From an uncultured Flavobacteriales bacterium (GTDB lineage Bacteria; Bacteroidota; Bacteroidia; Flavobacteriales_D; Sanyastnellaceae), in NCBI GenBank assembly GCA_913051865.1, contig CAJXHE010000001.1, forward strand, positions 1 through 64,000: a stretch of 64,000 nucleotides of DNA, given 5' to 3'. This document shows, piece after piece, positions 25,771 to 34,345 of the stretch. Position numbers and translations under genes: made by a program. Below the pieces are notes generated by a model. That model did no database searches and was not told the DNA's origin. It was given only the letters and a program-made list of their open reading frames with translations. Within the stretch, counting starts at the first letter, position 1. Each line of letters starts with the position of its first letter.

Positions 25771-26859
25771 TTATTTAATATTTTCTGTAAGGGCGTCGAT
25801 AAACTTAAATCCAGAGAGAAATTCTCTTGCGACGATTCTAATGAGTGTGTATCCTGGTATGGCAAGGACCATTCCTGAGACTCCGCCCAAGAGGCCAGCC
25901 ATGCTTATGACGATGAAAATCTCGAGGGGGTGAGCCATCACTCTGTTTGAGAAGATAAAAGGCTGTGTGAAGAAGTTGTCGACGAGCTGGGCTACGCCGT
26001 AAATTATAGCGGTATAAAGGATTTGTAGCCCCCAACCAGACGGGTCTCCGGAATATGTTGTGGCGACAATGAGAAGGCCTAGCGCTGTTGACGCCAGGGG
26101 GCCTAGGTATGGAATCAGGTTGAAGATGCCCGCAATAAATCCCAACAAGAGTGCGTGTTCCGATCCGACAATGGCCAGTCCCGAACTGACCATGACGGTC
26201 ACGATTGTAACTTGAATAATCAGTCCGCTGAAGTATCTCGTGAGTAGGTATGATGATGATACCATTACATGCTCCATTTTTTCTACCTGAGAATTTGGCG
26301 TCAGCGTGACAATCATTTTGTGAAATAAGTTTCCGTCTTTAAGAAAGAAAAACGTCATAAACAGGATGGAGAAAATAGCGACAAAAGCACTTCCTAAAAA
26401 GCCAAATAAGCCGCTGAAGATGCTGCCGACTCCGTCAAGTCCGATGATGGATTGGATTTGGTTTGTAAGAAAACCCGTGGGGGTTTGGTCAGAAAGATTC
26501 AGTTTTGAGGAAAGTGCATCTGCGTGTGACATCCATTCATTCACAGTCGCTGTTATTTGTTGAGGGTCAAGAGAATTCAGAGCTCTGGCTTCAGAAGTGA
26601 CAAGGGGGCCAAACATTGCAATAACAAAACTCCCCAGTGTGATGAAGCACAAGAGTGCCAAGACTGCACCGACATAAGAAGGGAGGTTGTGTCCTTTTAT
26701 TTGCACTTTAGAAATAAGGTTAACGATAGGCCGGCCGGCAAAACTAAGAGCTACTGAAATGAGGAGGTAGCCGACGATTTCTCGAAAGAAATACAATGCG
26801 TAGAGTCCCAATAGGACGCCCAAGACTTGGAGGATAGTTCTCGTAGTTGAATTCTTCAT
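25771..26859 (-). CDS. AI-2E transporter family (PerM-like) membrane permease
   Basis: 362 residues with about eight membrane helices. Two lie at the N-terminus and a third near residue 60-85. A soluble segment (about 90-145) follows, and then a block of helices including FSGLFGFLGSAFVAIFSILF and FIAGIFNLIPYLGPLASTALG, whose IPYLGP is a family hallmark. Members include autoinducer-2 exporters and Na+/H+ antiporters, so the substrate is open. It lies 25 bases downstream of sixA and is probably cotranscribed. Confidence 0.88.
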   Translation of the reverse strand: MKNSTTRTILQVLGVLLGLYALYFFREIVGYLLISVALSFAGRPIVNLISKVQIKGHNLPSYVGAVLALLCFITLGSFVIAMFGPLVTSEARALNSLDPQQITATVNEWMSHADALSSKLNLSDQTPTGFLTNQIQSIIGLDGVGSIFSGLFGFLGSAFVAIFSILFMTFFFLKDGNLFHKMIVTLTPNSQVEKMEHVMVSSSYLLTRYFSGLIIQVTIVTVMVSSGLAIVGSEHALLLGFIAGIFNLIPYLGPLASTALGLLIVATTYSGDPSGWGLQILYTAIIYGVAQLVDNFFTQPFIFSNRVMAHPLEIFIVISMAGLLGGVSGMVLAIPGYTLIRIVAREFLSGFKFIDALTENIK

Positions 26860-26884
26860 TTTTACTTCATCTTATGAAAGCAAG

Positions 26885-27367
26885 TTAGGGTCTGTAGTCA
26901 CTCAGAACGTTCCCTGTACCGTCAAATACTTCATGCCAATCGTTGATAAGTAGCTCCATCTTCACGCAAGCACCTGGTGTCATTGTGATTTGTGAGCCTG
27001 ACAGTATGGTGATTAAGTCTGAAATGCCAGGGTTATGCCCTACAACAATGCAGGTGGTGATTTCAGAGGGGAGCTTTTCGATGTGCCTTAACCAAGTTCC
27101 TGGGGCTGCGAGGTATCCTTCTTCAATGTAGTTTGCTGAAATATTTAGGTTATGAAGCCCAGAGAGTAACAATTGAGTTGTTTCTGTAGTGCGTCTTGAA
27201 GGCGAGGAGAGGAGGGTGATTTTATCCGTTGCGAGTTCTCGTTCTTGTTCGGCAAGCTCGATGCCAAACCGTTTGATGTCAAGCCTTCCTTGTTCACTGA
27301 GTGGACGGTCAAAATCGGGGCTTCCTGGTGAGGATTCTCCATGACGAAAGATAAAAAGTTTAGGCAC
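26885..27367 (-). CDS. sixA: SixA-type histidine phosphatase
   Basis: 160 residues starting at GTG. The catalytic RHG motif is at LFIFRHGESSPGSPDFDRPL, followed by LLSSPSRRTTETTQLL and the second catalytic His in VVGHNPGISDLI. It is of SixA size and removes phosphate from phosphohistidine or small phosphorylated targets in the cytoplasm. It is divergent from the DtxR-type regulator. Confidence 0.9.
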   Translation of the reverse strand: MPKLFIFRHGESSPGSPDFDRPLSEQGRLDIKRFGIELAEQERELATDKITLLSSPSRRTTETTQLLLSGLHNLNISANYIEEGYLAAPGTWLRHIEKLPSEITTCIVVGHNPGISDLITILSGSQITMTPGACVKMELLINDWHEVFDGTGNVLSDYRP

Positions 27368-27392
27368 GGCTAAATATTTTAATAAGGATGGT

Positions 27393-27415
27393 GTAAATTT
27401 GCAGATACAAATTAC
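27393..27415. promoter_or_regulatory. DtxR-family gene promoter with overlapping inverted-repeat operator
   Basis: A perfect -7 box TAAATTTG (27394-27401) is contained in an inverted repeat AATTTG-CAGATA-CAAATT (27396-27413), extended by GTA/TAC at the flanks. The right arm covers the expected transcription start. A metal-loaded DtxR/MntR dimer bound here would block its own promoter. The 6-base arms and 6-base spacer fit a dimeric winged-helix regulator. Confidence 0.55.
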
Positions 27416-27422
27416 TTATAAA

Positions 27423-28091
27423 GTGACTTCATTACCAACTACAAGTAACAGACAAGATTATCTCAAAGCAATATTGTCGATTGAGCTGAAAGGTGGCAAA
27501 GCAAGCACTTCGGCCATCGCAACTCGTTTAAGCACTCAGCCAGCATCAGTGACAGGGATGTTGAAGGTGCTTTCAGACCACAATCTTGTGTCTTATGTGC
27601 CCTATCAGGGCGCCGAACTTACGTCAACCGGTAAAGTCCAAGCCATTAACCTTGTCAGAAAACACAGGTTGTGGGAGACGTTTATGGTGGAGAAGTTGGG
27701 GTTCGGTTGGGAGGAGGTTCATGATGTTGCTGAACAGCTTGAGCACATTGATTCCCCCAAGCTTATTGAGAAACTAGATGCATTTTTAGGTCGTCCGCGC
27801 TTCGACCCCCATGGAGACCCTATTCCTGATGCGGACGGAAACATACTAGACAGAAGGTCTCTTGTTGAAGTCAGTGCGCTAAAGGTTGGAGAAAAGGCTT
27901 CTGTTCGTGGGGTTCTAGGGAGCAGCGATTCGTTTTTAAAACATTTGGACGATTTGGGAATCAAGCTCGGTCTTGAGTTTTCTGTAGAGAAAATATTTGA
28001 ATATGATGGGAGTTTTCAGGTGAAGGTCTTGAAGGAAGAAAAGGTTTGGTCTAAGAAGTTAGTGGAACAATTATTAGTTGAGAAAAAATGA
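27423..28091 (+). CDS. DtxR/MntR-family metal-dependent transcriptional regulator
   Basis: Starting at the GTG at 27423 gives 222 residues (MTSLPTTSNRQDYLKAIL); the TTG at 27399 lies inside the promoter box. A winged helix (SAIATRLSTQPASVTGMLKV) is followed by the dimerisation and metal domain (RKHRLWETF, HDVAEQLEHI with the expected His/Glu ligands, and a conserved RPRFDPHGDPIPD stretch). A C-terminal SH3-like FeoA domain begins near residue 150. It probably senses Mn or Fe and controls the ZIP transporter gene that overlaps it by 4 bases (ATGA). Confidence 0.93.
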   Translation: MTSLPTTSNRQDYLKAILSIELKGGKASTSAIATRLSTQPASVTGMLKVLSDHNLVSYVPYQGAELTSTGKVQAINLVRKHRLWETFMVEKLGFGWEEVHDVAEQLEHIDSPKLIEKLDAFLGRPRFDPHGDPIPDADGNILDRRSLVEVSALKVGEKASVRGVLGSSDSFLKHLDDLGIKLGLEFSVEKIFEYDGSFQVKVLKEEKVWSKKLVEQLLVEKK

Positions 28092-28915
28092 CATTTGATT
28101 CATTGATATTATGGCTTGAATCTATAGGTCCTATAAAGGCGGCTCTGGTCGCGACAACTTTCACATGGGCCTTAACTGCCGCAGGGGCATCGTTGGTTTT
28201 TTTCTTCAAATCAATGCACAGAAAATGGTTTGATGGTATGCTCGGATTTACGGGTGGGGTTATGGTGGCAGCGAGTTTCTGGTCACTTCTGGCGCCTTCT
28301 ATAGAGCTGTCGGGGGGTGAAGGGTTTGCGAAGGTTTTTCCCGCCGCAATCGGATTTGGGTTAGGGGCTCTTTTTATTTTCGGGTTGGATAAAATAACCC
28401 CTCACCTTCATATTAATTTCAACAAGGATGAAGCAGAGGGACCTAAAACAGATTGGCACAGTTCAACGCTTTTAATTCTTGCGATTACGCTTCATAACAT
28501 CCCAGAAGGACTTGCTGTGGGAGTGATTTTCGGAGGAGCTGCGATGGGGCTAGATGGTGCCACAACAGCCGGAGCTGTAGCCCTTGCGATCGGAATAGGA
28601 ATTCAGAACTTTCCCGAAGGACTCGCTGTCTCAATGCCGCTTCGCCGTCAAGGTGTGAGTCGCCGTAAGTCATTTATGTACGGACAACTTTCGGCTGTCG
28701 TAGAGCCTATTGCGGGCGTTATAGGTGCGTTGCTTGTCGTCCAAATGACACCCATCCTTCCTTATGCTCTTGCTTTTGCAGCCGGAGCAATGATTTTTGT
28801 CGTCATTGAAGAAGTGGTTCCCGAAACCCAGCGCGACAAGTATACAGACTTTGCGACGATGGGATTTATATTGGGCTTCATTGTCATGATGTCCCTTGAT
28901 GTAGGGCTGGGTTAA
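28088..28915 (+). CDS. ZIP family metal transporter
   Basis: 275 residues with eight membrane helices. The metal-path motifs are ITLHNIPEGLAVGV in helix 4 and GIGIQNFPEGLAVSMPL in helix 5. GUFFA/ZupT-like proteins of this size import Zn, Mn or Fe. Overlap with the DtxR-type gene suggests that the cargo is the metal sensed by that regulator (inference). Confidence 0.92.
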   Translation: MTFDSLILWLESIGPIKAALVATTFTWALTAAGASLVFFFKSMHRKWFDGMLGFTGGVMVAASFWSLLAPSIELSGGEGFAKVFPAAIGFGLGALFIFGLDKITPHLHINFNKDEAEGPKTDWHSSTLLILAITLHNIPEGLAVGVIFGGAAMGLDGATTAGAVALAIGIGIQNFPEGLAVSMPLRRQGVSRRKSFMYGQLSAVVEPIAGVIGALLVVQMTPILPYALAFAAGAMIFVVIEEVVPETQRDKYTDFATMGFILGFIVMMSLDVGLG

Positions 28916-28935
28916 GTGACGTGACGTGAAGGTTC

Positions 28936-30291
28936 TTATTGTGGGGTGTCTGCGCCACCAAACCTCCCCGAGCTCATCATGAGTACACAGTGATTTTCTT
29001 TTGGGATGTCTTGAAGCCGATTCTCCAGTTGATCCACTGACGTTATGACCTCAACATCTTCTCTACCAAAACACGCGATGACTTCTTGTTTTGAAATTGC
29101 GGGAAGCCTTTTATGCTTGACCACTTCAGGATCATAGAATACGATGGCATGATCAACAGCGTTCATGCTTCCTTTGTATTGCGGCAGGAATTGTTTATTC
29201 AAACTTGAGAATGTATGGAGCTCGAATACTGCAGTGACTGACCTGTCTGGATAAGACCCCACGACGCCCGCTTGTGTCGCTTTCAGTTTTGAGGGTGCAT
29301 GCGCAAAATCTCTATAGACGGTAAAGTTTTTCTCTGGTCTGTCAACAGCAACTTCAAGCCGTCTTGCTGCACCTGTAAATCCTTCGATGGCGCCATCGAA
29401 TTCTCCGACATCTATCCCCAATGATTGACACACAGCTCTCGCTCCAGCAAGGTTTTGGAAGTTGTGTGCGCCCACAAGAGACGTTTTAACGCAGGTTTTA
29501 TCCGAATAGGTGATCTCTGATGCGCCATTGCCCGGAATGCTTTTAGGTGTCTCATAAGGTGTAAGATGAATATCTTTCCTTGCGATGCGGGCTTCTTCAA
29601 TAAGATGCACGAGTTGTGGGTCTTCACTACAATAGGCCAGTGTTGCGCCTTTCTCCATCGTTCCTATAAACTCACGGAATGTGTCTAAGTAGCTTTCTTC
29701 AGTGGGGAAGACATTGATGTGATCCCATGCGATGCCTGTAATGATGGCAAGATGGGGCTTGTAGTGAAGGAATTTGGATCTGCGATCTATGGGCGAACTC
29801 AGATACTCGTCTCCCTCAATAATAGCCAGATCGTTTGCTTCATCTAGCTTAAGCATCCGGTCAAACCCAGCGAGTTGAGCACCCACCATATAATCTGCAT
29901 TCCTACCTAGTGCGTTAAGGACGTGAAGAATCATAGATGTGATCGTTGTTTTTCCGTGCGACCCACCGACGACGACCCTTTGTTTGTTTTTAGTTGCTTG
30001 GAATAAAAATTCTGGATACGATTGTATACTCAGCCCTAGCTCTTTCGCTTTTGCAAGCTCCGGATTATCTCTAAGGGCATGCATGCCTAGGATGACAACA
30101 TCTATATCTTTTGTGATTGTATCGGGATACCAACCTTCATTATCTGGTAAAAGCCCTGCGTCTTCAAGCCTGCCACGACTCGGTTCAAAGATTTGGTCAT
30201 CACTGCCTGATACCTCATGTCCCAAATGATCAAGTGCAAGTGCAAAATTATGCATCGCACTGCCTCCTATCGCTATTAGATGAATCCTCAT
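28936..30291 (-). CDS. mpl: UDP-N-acetylmuramate:L-alanyl-gamma-D-glutamyl-meso-diaminopimelate ligase
   Basis: Mur ligase of 451 residues that reattaches recycled murein tripeptide to UDP-MurNAc. The N-terminus MRIHLIAIGGSAMHNFALAL is Mpl-like. The ATP loop is VVGGSHGKTTITSM near residue 107, followed by LAIIEGDEYLSSPIDRRSKF and a C-terminal domain with YRDFAHAPSKLKATQ. It therefore indicates peptidoglycan recycling. A CAACTTTA box 4 bases upstream of the ATG is a weak version of the leaderless promoter. Confidence 0.94.
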   Translation of the reverse strand: MRIHLIAIGGSAMHNFALALDHLGHEVSGSDDQIFEPSRGRLEDAGLLPDNEGWYPDTITKDIDVVILGMHALRDNPELAKAKELGLSIQSYPEFLFQATKNKQRVVVGGSHGKTTITSMILHVLNALGRNADYMVGAQLAGFDRMLKLDEANDLAIIEGDEYLSSPIDRRSKFLHYKPHLAIITGIAWDHINVFPTEESYLDTFREFIGTMEKGATLAYCSEDPQLVHLIEEARIARKDIHLTPYETPKSIPGNGASEITYSDKTCVKTSLVGAHNFQNLAGARAVCQSLGIDVGEFDGAIEGFTGAARRLEVAVDRPEKNFTVYRDFAHAPSKLKATQAGVVGSYPDRSVTAVFELHTFSSLNKQFLPQYKGSMNAVDHAIVFYDPEVVKHKRLPAISKQEVIACFGREDVEVITSVDQLENRLQDIPKENHCVLMMSSGRFGGADTPQ

Positions 30292-30295
30292 GTGG

Positions 30296-30303
30296 TAAAG
30301 TTG
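30296..30303 (-). promoter_or_regulatory. Weak -7-like box of mpl
   Basis: The minus strand reads CAACTTTA (6/8 to TAnnTTTG) with the recurring 4-base gap to the ATG at 30291. It is weak alone and listed because of its position. Confidence 0.25.
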
Positions 30304-30358
30304 AACATTTGTCTCCTCACTTTTGCGTTATTCAAAACCTTTTTCCCACATTGCACTT

Positions 30359-31204
30359 ATGAAAATTACGCATGGCTTCTCAGATGGTATCCGTACTTCT
30401 TTTAAGGCGCTTCCTTTTATGTTCAAGCATAAAATGCTGATTTGGTTCCTTCCCGCATTTTTTTTAACGCTTGCTTTAAGCTACGGTGCTTTTGCGCTCA
30501 TCGATATGGCTGTTGATTTTGTGGACCGTCTTTACACAAATGCTTTTGGAGCACATTCTTTGGATGTGTGTGGAGAAGGGGTGATTGTCATGGATTGCAT
30601 TGAAGAAGTATGCATAGCCTTAGGGTCTTACATGTTGGGTATCGTGGTTTGGGTGGGGCTGTTTTGGCTAAAGATAAAATTATTGAAATATGTCGTGCTT
30701 GCTTTTCTGGGGCCTGTCATGTCTGTCATATCCGATGTGACAGAAGAGAAATTAACGGGCGTTAAGCATCCTTTTTCTTTAAAGAAATTTATTCGAGATG
30801 TTTTTCGTGGCATCCGAACAGCGCTTCTTTATTTGTTTATAGAATTATTCCTCGCGTTACTTTTGTTGGTCGTTGCACTTGTTGCGGGGTGGGTCTTTCC
30901 TGTATTGCTGCCTTTCCTTGCGCCCCTTGAAGTGATTGTTGCGTTCATCATCGGCGCTTTCTTCTACGGAGCAGTGGCCCTAGATTATGTATGGGAAAGA
31001 GAAGATGTGGGTGCATTAGGATCGTTAGGGTTGGCTTATAAATCCCGCAGATTAGCTGTTGGAATAGGTGTTCCTTTTGCGATTTGGATGGCAATTCCCA
31101 TTGTTAACTTCACGCTGGCTCCCATTTTCGCGCCTGCTTTGGCGACAGTGGCTGCAGTTCTCGCATTAAAGGGAGGTGAAGACAAGCACTCAAGCCCTGA
31201 GTGA
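30359..31204 (+). CDS. EI24-domain integral membrane protein
   Basis: The ATG at 30359 gives 281 residues (MKITHGFSDGIRTSFKALP). The track start at 30323 adds 12 poorly conserved residues. Five to six membrane helices are visible, including IWFLPAFFLTLALSYGAF, LGIVVWVGLFWLKIKLL, LFLALLLLVVALVAGWVFPV and a C-terminal pair. The layout resembles EI24/CysZ-like proteins, some of which transport sulfate. There are no sulfur genes nearby, so the function is open. It converges with aroA across a hairpin. Confidence 0.75.
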   Translation: MKITHGFSDGIRTSFKALPFMFKHKMLIWFLPAFFLTLALSYGAFALIDMAVDFVDRLYTNAFGAHSLDVCGEGVIVMDCIEEVCIALGSYMLGIVVWVGLFWLKIKLLKYVVLAFLGPVMSVISDVTEEKLTGVKHPFSLKKFIRDVFRGIRTALLYLFIELFLALLLLVVALVAGWVFPVLLPFLAPLEVIVAFIIGAFFYGAVALDYVWEREDVGALGSLGLAYKSRRLAVGIGVPFAIWMAIPIVNFTLAPIFAPALATVAAVLALKGGEDKHSSPE

Positions 31205-31221
31205 CAACATCGGTCACTCAG
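31197..31221. terminator. Stem-loop between convergent EI24 and aroA genes
   Basis: CTGAGTGAC-AACATCG-GTCACTCAG is a perfect 9-bp inverted repeat spanning the EI24 stop codon. It has no T run on either side, so it is not a classical intrinsic terminator but could slow or protect both convergent transcripts. Confidence 0.45.
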
Positions 31222-31238
31222 TCAAAAGGGATGGGGTG

Positions 31239-32519
31239 TTATTTAACTTCTTGAATGATGCCACCTATAGAAGCGAGATCGTCAAAGAAGGTGGGGTAGC
31301 TTTTTGCGACACATCCCGCATTTAAAATCTCCACTTCTGCACCTCCTGCGCATCCCAAGATAGCTGCGGCCATCACAATGCGATGATCTCCATGTGGATT
31401 GATTCTGCAGGCCTTGGTTTTTCCGGGGTGGACAATGAGATCGTCCTTGTCACGTTCGATCGTAATCCCCGCTTTTGCAAATTCTGAGATGAGAACGGAC
31501 GCTCTGTCAGATTCCTTTCCCACAAGTCTATGTGCCCCACTTAATCTTGAGGGTTTGTTGCTGAAGCAAGCCAAAGCGGCAAGAACAGGGAAGAGGTCAG
31601 GCGCGTTTGTAAGGTCGAGATTAAATGCTCTGGGGCGTTTCTTCTTAATGCTCAATCCCTCATCTGTCCCTAGAATATGATATCCTGCAAAAAGCAATGC
31701 GCCCTTAATGCCTGAATCAGCCTGGGTAAAGTCACCTCTTATTCCAGTAACTTCTAAGTCAGGTTGTGCACACAGTGCCCCCAAAACCAAAAGTGTGGCG
31801 GCCGCGCTCCAGTCAGCATCAATGCTAAAGTTTCCACCGCGCCCAGTTTGGTTGGAAGGGATATGAAACACATCAGTTTCATCAGATGTTTCATGTGTAT
31901 AATCCAGATCAAAAGTTCTCAGGACCTCAAGCGTCATGTCAATGTAAGGGCGGGATGTAATCCCTTTAACAGTGACTTTAGAGTCATTCTCAGCATACGG
32001 TAATGCCAAAAGGAGTCCGGTAAGAAACTGCGAGCTAACACTTCCATCAAGATGTATATCTCCACCGACCAGAGGGCCTTCTAATTCAAGTGGTAAAGTG
32101 TGCGATGCAGCACATGATGCACCTAGTTTTTGCAAGCCATCAGACACCATGTCCATGGGTCGAGACAACAATGTTCCCTTTCCAGTCAACAAGATGGTCG
32201 TATTCGCTAGTGCAGCAATGGGAGCCATCATTCGGGCTGCGAGACCAGATTCACCAGCGTTGAGTTCTTGTGAGCGAGGACGTGGTATTCCGCCCGCGGT
32301 GGGTGTGATGCGAATGGCTTCTTTTCCAAGTTCTATTTCTGCGCCAAGAACGGCAGCCATTTCTAGCGTGGAAGTCGTGTCGTCACTATCGCTAATGCCA
32401 TGTATCATTGACGGTGAATCTGCAAGAAGTGCGGCAGCGATGAATCGAGCACTTAGGCTTTTTGAAGGAGGCGCAGCGACTTCTCCTGACAGTGTGCTAG
32501 GTGTCACGCGAAGAATCAT
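31239..32519 (-). CDS. aroA: 3-phosphoshikimate 1-carboxyvinyltransferase (EPSP synthase)
   Basis: Sixth step of the shikimate pathway, 426 residues. Substrate-binding motifs visible are APPSKSLSARFIAAALL at the N-terminus, LNAGESGLAARMMAPIAAL near 87, SVSSQFLTGLLLALPY near 160, and NPHGDHRIVMAAAILG near 375. The GES in place of the more usual GNAGTxxR pattern is common in Bacteroidota. Its ATG overlaps the menG/ubiE stop by 4 bases, so the two are translationally coupled. Confidence 0.94.
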   Translation of the reverse strand: MILRVTPSTLSGEVAAPPSKSLSARFIAAALLADSPSMIHGISDSDDTTSTLEMAAVLGAEIELGKEAIRITPTAGGIPRPRSQELNAGESGLAARMMAPIAALANTTILLTGKGTLLSRPMDMVSDGLQKLGASCAASHTLPLELEGPLVGGDIHLDGSVSSQFLTGLLLALPYAENDSKVTVKGITSRPYIDMTLEVLRTFDLDYTHETSDETDVFHIPSNQTGRGGNFSIDADWSAAATLLVLGALCAQPDLEVTGIRGDFTQADSGIKGALLFAGYHILGTDEGLSIKKKRPRAFNLDLTNAPDLFPVLAALACFSNKPSRLSGAHRLVGKESDRASVLISEFAKAGITIERDKDDLIVHPGKTKACRINPHGDHRIVMAAAILGCAGGAEVEILNAGCVAKSYPTFFDDLASIGGIIQEVK

Positions 32520-33271
32520 TTGGCTGATGCTGGCTTGCGTCCGACATAAATACTTGCAATCCCTCCAGTTAGAGGTGTAACGCTCAGGTCTTCAAAGCCT
32601 ATTGAGGCAAGACGGTCAAGGAAATCACGTCCTTCGGGAAATGCCATCACACTTTCTGGCAGGTAAGTGTATGCGGCTGGATCTTTGGAGACAAGTTTCC
32701 CTAAAGTCGGCATGATATGCTTAAAATAAAACCCAAATAACTGCTTGATAGGAAAATGTTTAGGCTTGCTAAACTCAAGTATTACAGTAAGTGAGTTGGG
32801 TGCTAGTACGCGATACATTTCTGAGAGTCCACGGTCTAGATTTTCAAAATTCCGAACACCGAATGCGACTGTGTAGGCCTCAAAAGACGCATCTTCAAAT
32901 GGAAGGTTTTCGGAGTCACCTTGTATCAATGAAATGCTATTTGTAAGACCTTTTACTTTTAATTTTTTGACACCTACATCTAACATGCCTTGCGAAATGT
33001 CAATGCCTGTTATTTTTGCTTCTAGCCCCATTCGAATGGCTTCAATTGCGAAATCTCCGGTACCAGTCGCCATGTCAATGATGGTTTTCGGAGCCACCGC
33101 TTCGCGCTTTAAAATTCGGATGCATCGCTTGCGCCAAAGCACATCTATTCCCAAAGAAAAGAAATGATTTAAAAAGTCATAGCGATGTGCGATGCTGTCG
33201 AACATTCTTTCGACTTGCTTTTTCTTGTCTTCCTTTTCAGGAGACGTATACGGAGTGACTTTTGTTCCCAT
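32516..33271 (-). CDS. ubiE: Demethylmenaquinone methyltransferase (UbiE/MenG)
   Basis: C-methylates demethylmenaquinone in the last step of menaquinone synthesis, 251 residues. SAM-binding motif I is IIDMATGTGDFAIEA near residue 62. UbiE-type signatures are FDSIAHRYDFLNHFFSLGID near 25 and YTVAFGVRNFENLDRGLSEM near 130. A TTAATTTG sequence 11 bases upstream of the ATG is a possible -7 box. It forms an operon with aroA, both drawing on chorismate-linked metabolism. Confidence 0.95.
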   Translation of the reverse strand: MGTKVTPYTSPEKEDKKKQVERMFDSIAHRYDFLNHFFSLGIDVLWRKRCIRILKREAVAPKTIIDMATGTGDFAIEAIRMGLEAKITGIDISQGMLDVGVKKLKVKGLTNSISLIQGDSENLPFEDASFEAYTVAFGVRNFENLDRGLSEMYRVLAPNSLTVILEFSKPKHFPIKQLFGFYFKHIMPTLGKLVSKDPAAYTYLPESVMAFPEGRDFLDRLASIGFEDLSVTPLTGGIASIYVGRKPASAK

Positions 33272-33331
33272 GAATTTTATATCAAATTAACCGTTTACAG
33301 AAAGATCTTGGGGGTAATAATTGCACACACG

Positions 33332-34306
33332 TCATATTTCAGATAAAAGTGTATTTAAATCGACTGTAACGACTCCACTTTGTTCACAAACAAGTCCACC
33401 TGCGAGGTTTGCGGTTTCAGCGATCTGCGAAGGAGAAGCTCCTGAAGCAAGCATCAGTGCCGCTGTAGCAATGACAGTGTCTCCCGCGCCACTTACATCA
33501 ATGACCTTGCTTGGACGGCAAGGGAAATGAGTGTGTACAACACCCTGTGAGGGTGCGTGAACCCACATGCCGAAGTTCCCGAGTGTCGTAAGGGATACAG
33601 TCGGATAAATTTTTTCGTGTAAAGAACCTATCGCAGATGGCAATCCTTCTGGAATCCCAACCTCTTGTTCGAGACCTTCACGCAATTCCTTAAGGTTTGG
33701 CTTGAACAAATCAACACCACGATAATTGAGAAATCCTTTTAATTTAGGATCTACCGCAACAGGGATCTTACGTTTTTTGGCTTCTCCAATGAGCCCCGAA
33801 ATAAGTGTTTGCGTGAGTACGCCCTTGTCGTAATCCTCAAAAATAAGGACGTCGATGCGTTTGTTGTCTAAAATAGAAATGCAAGAAGACAGGAGGGATG
33901 CAGACAGTTCCGCAGAGATTTCTTCATCGGTTTCCTCATCTACCCTGAGCATATGAACTTCATCCCGGATAATTCGTGTCTTCACTGTCGTCGGTCGCCC
34001 CTTTGAAAGGATGCACCCTTCGATGCCCATTCCCCGCGCTTTGAAAAGTTCAAGCAAACGGATTCCTGCGGGATCATTTCCTATTACAGTCGCAAGATGA
34101 ACGTCTGCGCCAAGTGCTTGAACATTACGCGCTACGTTTGCTGCGCCACCTGCTCTCTCATCTCGTCCCGTCATCAGGACAACAGGCACAGGCGCTTCAG
34201 GACTATCCCGTTCCACTTTCCCAAATAAGTATGCATCCATCATCACATCACCCACCACCAGTGCGCTAAGGTTAGAAATGTTGTGTAATGCTTCTTGTTT
34301 GTTCAT
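33332..34306 (-). CDS. rfaE1: D-glycero-beta-D-manno-heptose-7-phosphate kinase (RfaE1/HldA, PfkB family)
   Basis: 324 residues, only the kinase half of the HldE enzyme of enterobacteria. The N-terminus ALVVGDVMMDAYLFGKVERD and SPEAPVPVV are RfaE-specific, and GGAANVARNVQALGA is the family substrate loop. The PfkB motif VIDVSGAGDTVIATAALML holds the catalytic Asp. It phosphorylates heptose-7-phosphate for ADP-heptose and LPS inner core. The nucleotidyltransferase half is not adjacent. Confidence 0.9.
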   Translation of the reverse strand: MNKQEALHNISNLSALVVGDVMMDAYLFGKVERDSPEAPVPVVLMTGRDERAGGAANVARNVQALGADVHLATVIGNDPAGIRLLELFKARGMGIEGCILSKGRPTTVKTRIIRDEVHMLRVDEETDEEISAELSASLLSSCISILDNKRIDVLIFEDYDKGVLTQTLISGLIGEAKKRKIPVAVDPKLKGFLNYRGVDLFKPNLKELREGLEQEVGIPEGLPSAIGSLHEKIYPTVSLTTLGNFGMWVHAPSQGVVHTHFPCRPSKVIDVSGAGDTVIATAALMLASGASPSQIAETANLAGGLVCEQSGVVTVDLNTLLSEI

Positions 34307-34345
34307 GTGTTATTGAGTCATACGTTTGATGTCACCCATTGTCAA

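Noticed and set aside
27371-27378. AATATTTA as a leaderless -7 box for sixA
   Set aside because: Only a partial match in an AT-rich region; it could arise by chance.
31972-32580. 202-residue plus-strand ORF opposite aroA
   Set aside because: Low-complexity Ser/Pro-rich antisense reading frame of aroA; no family features.
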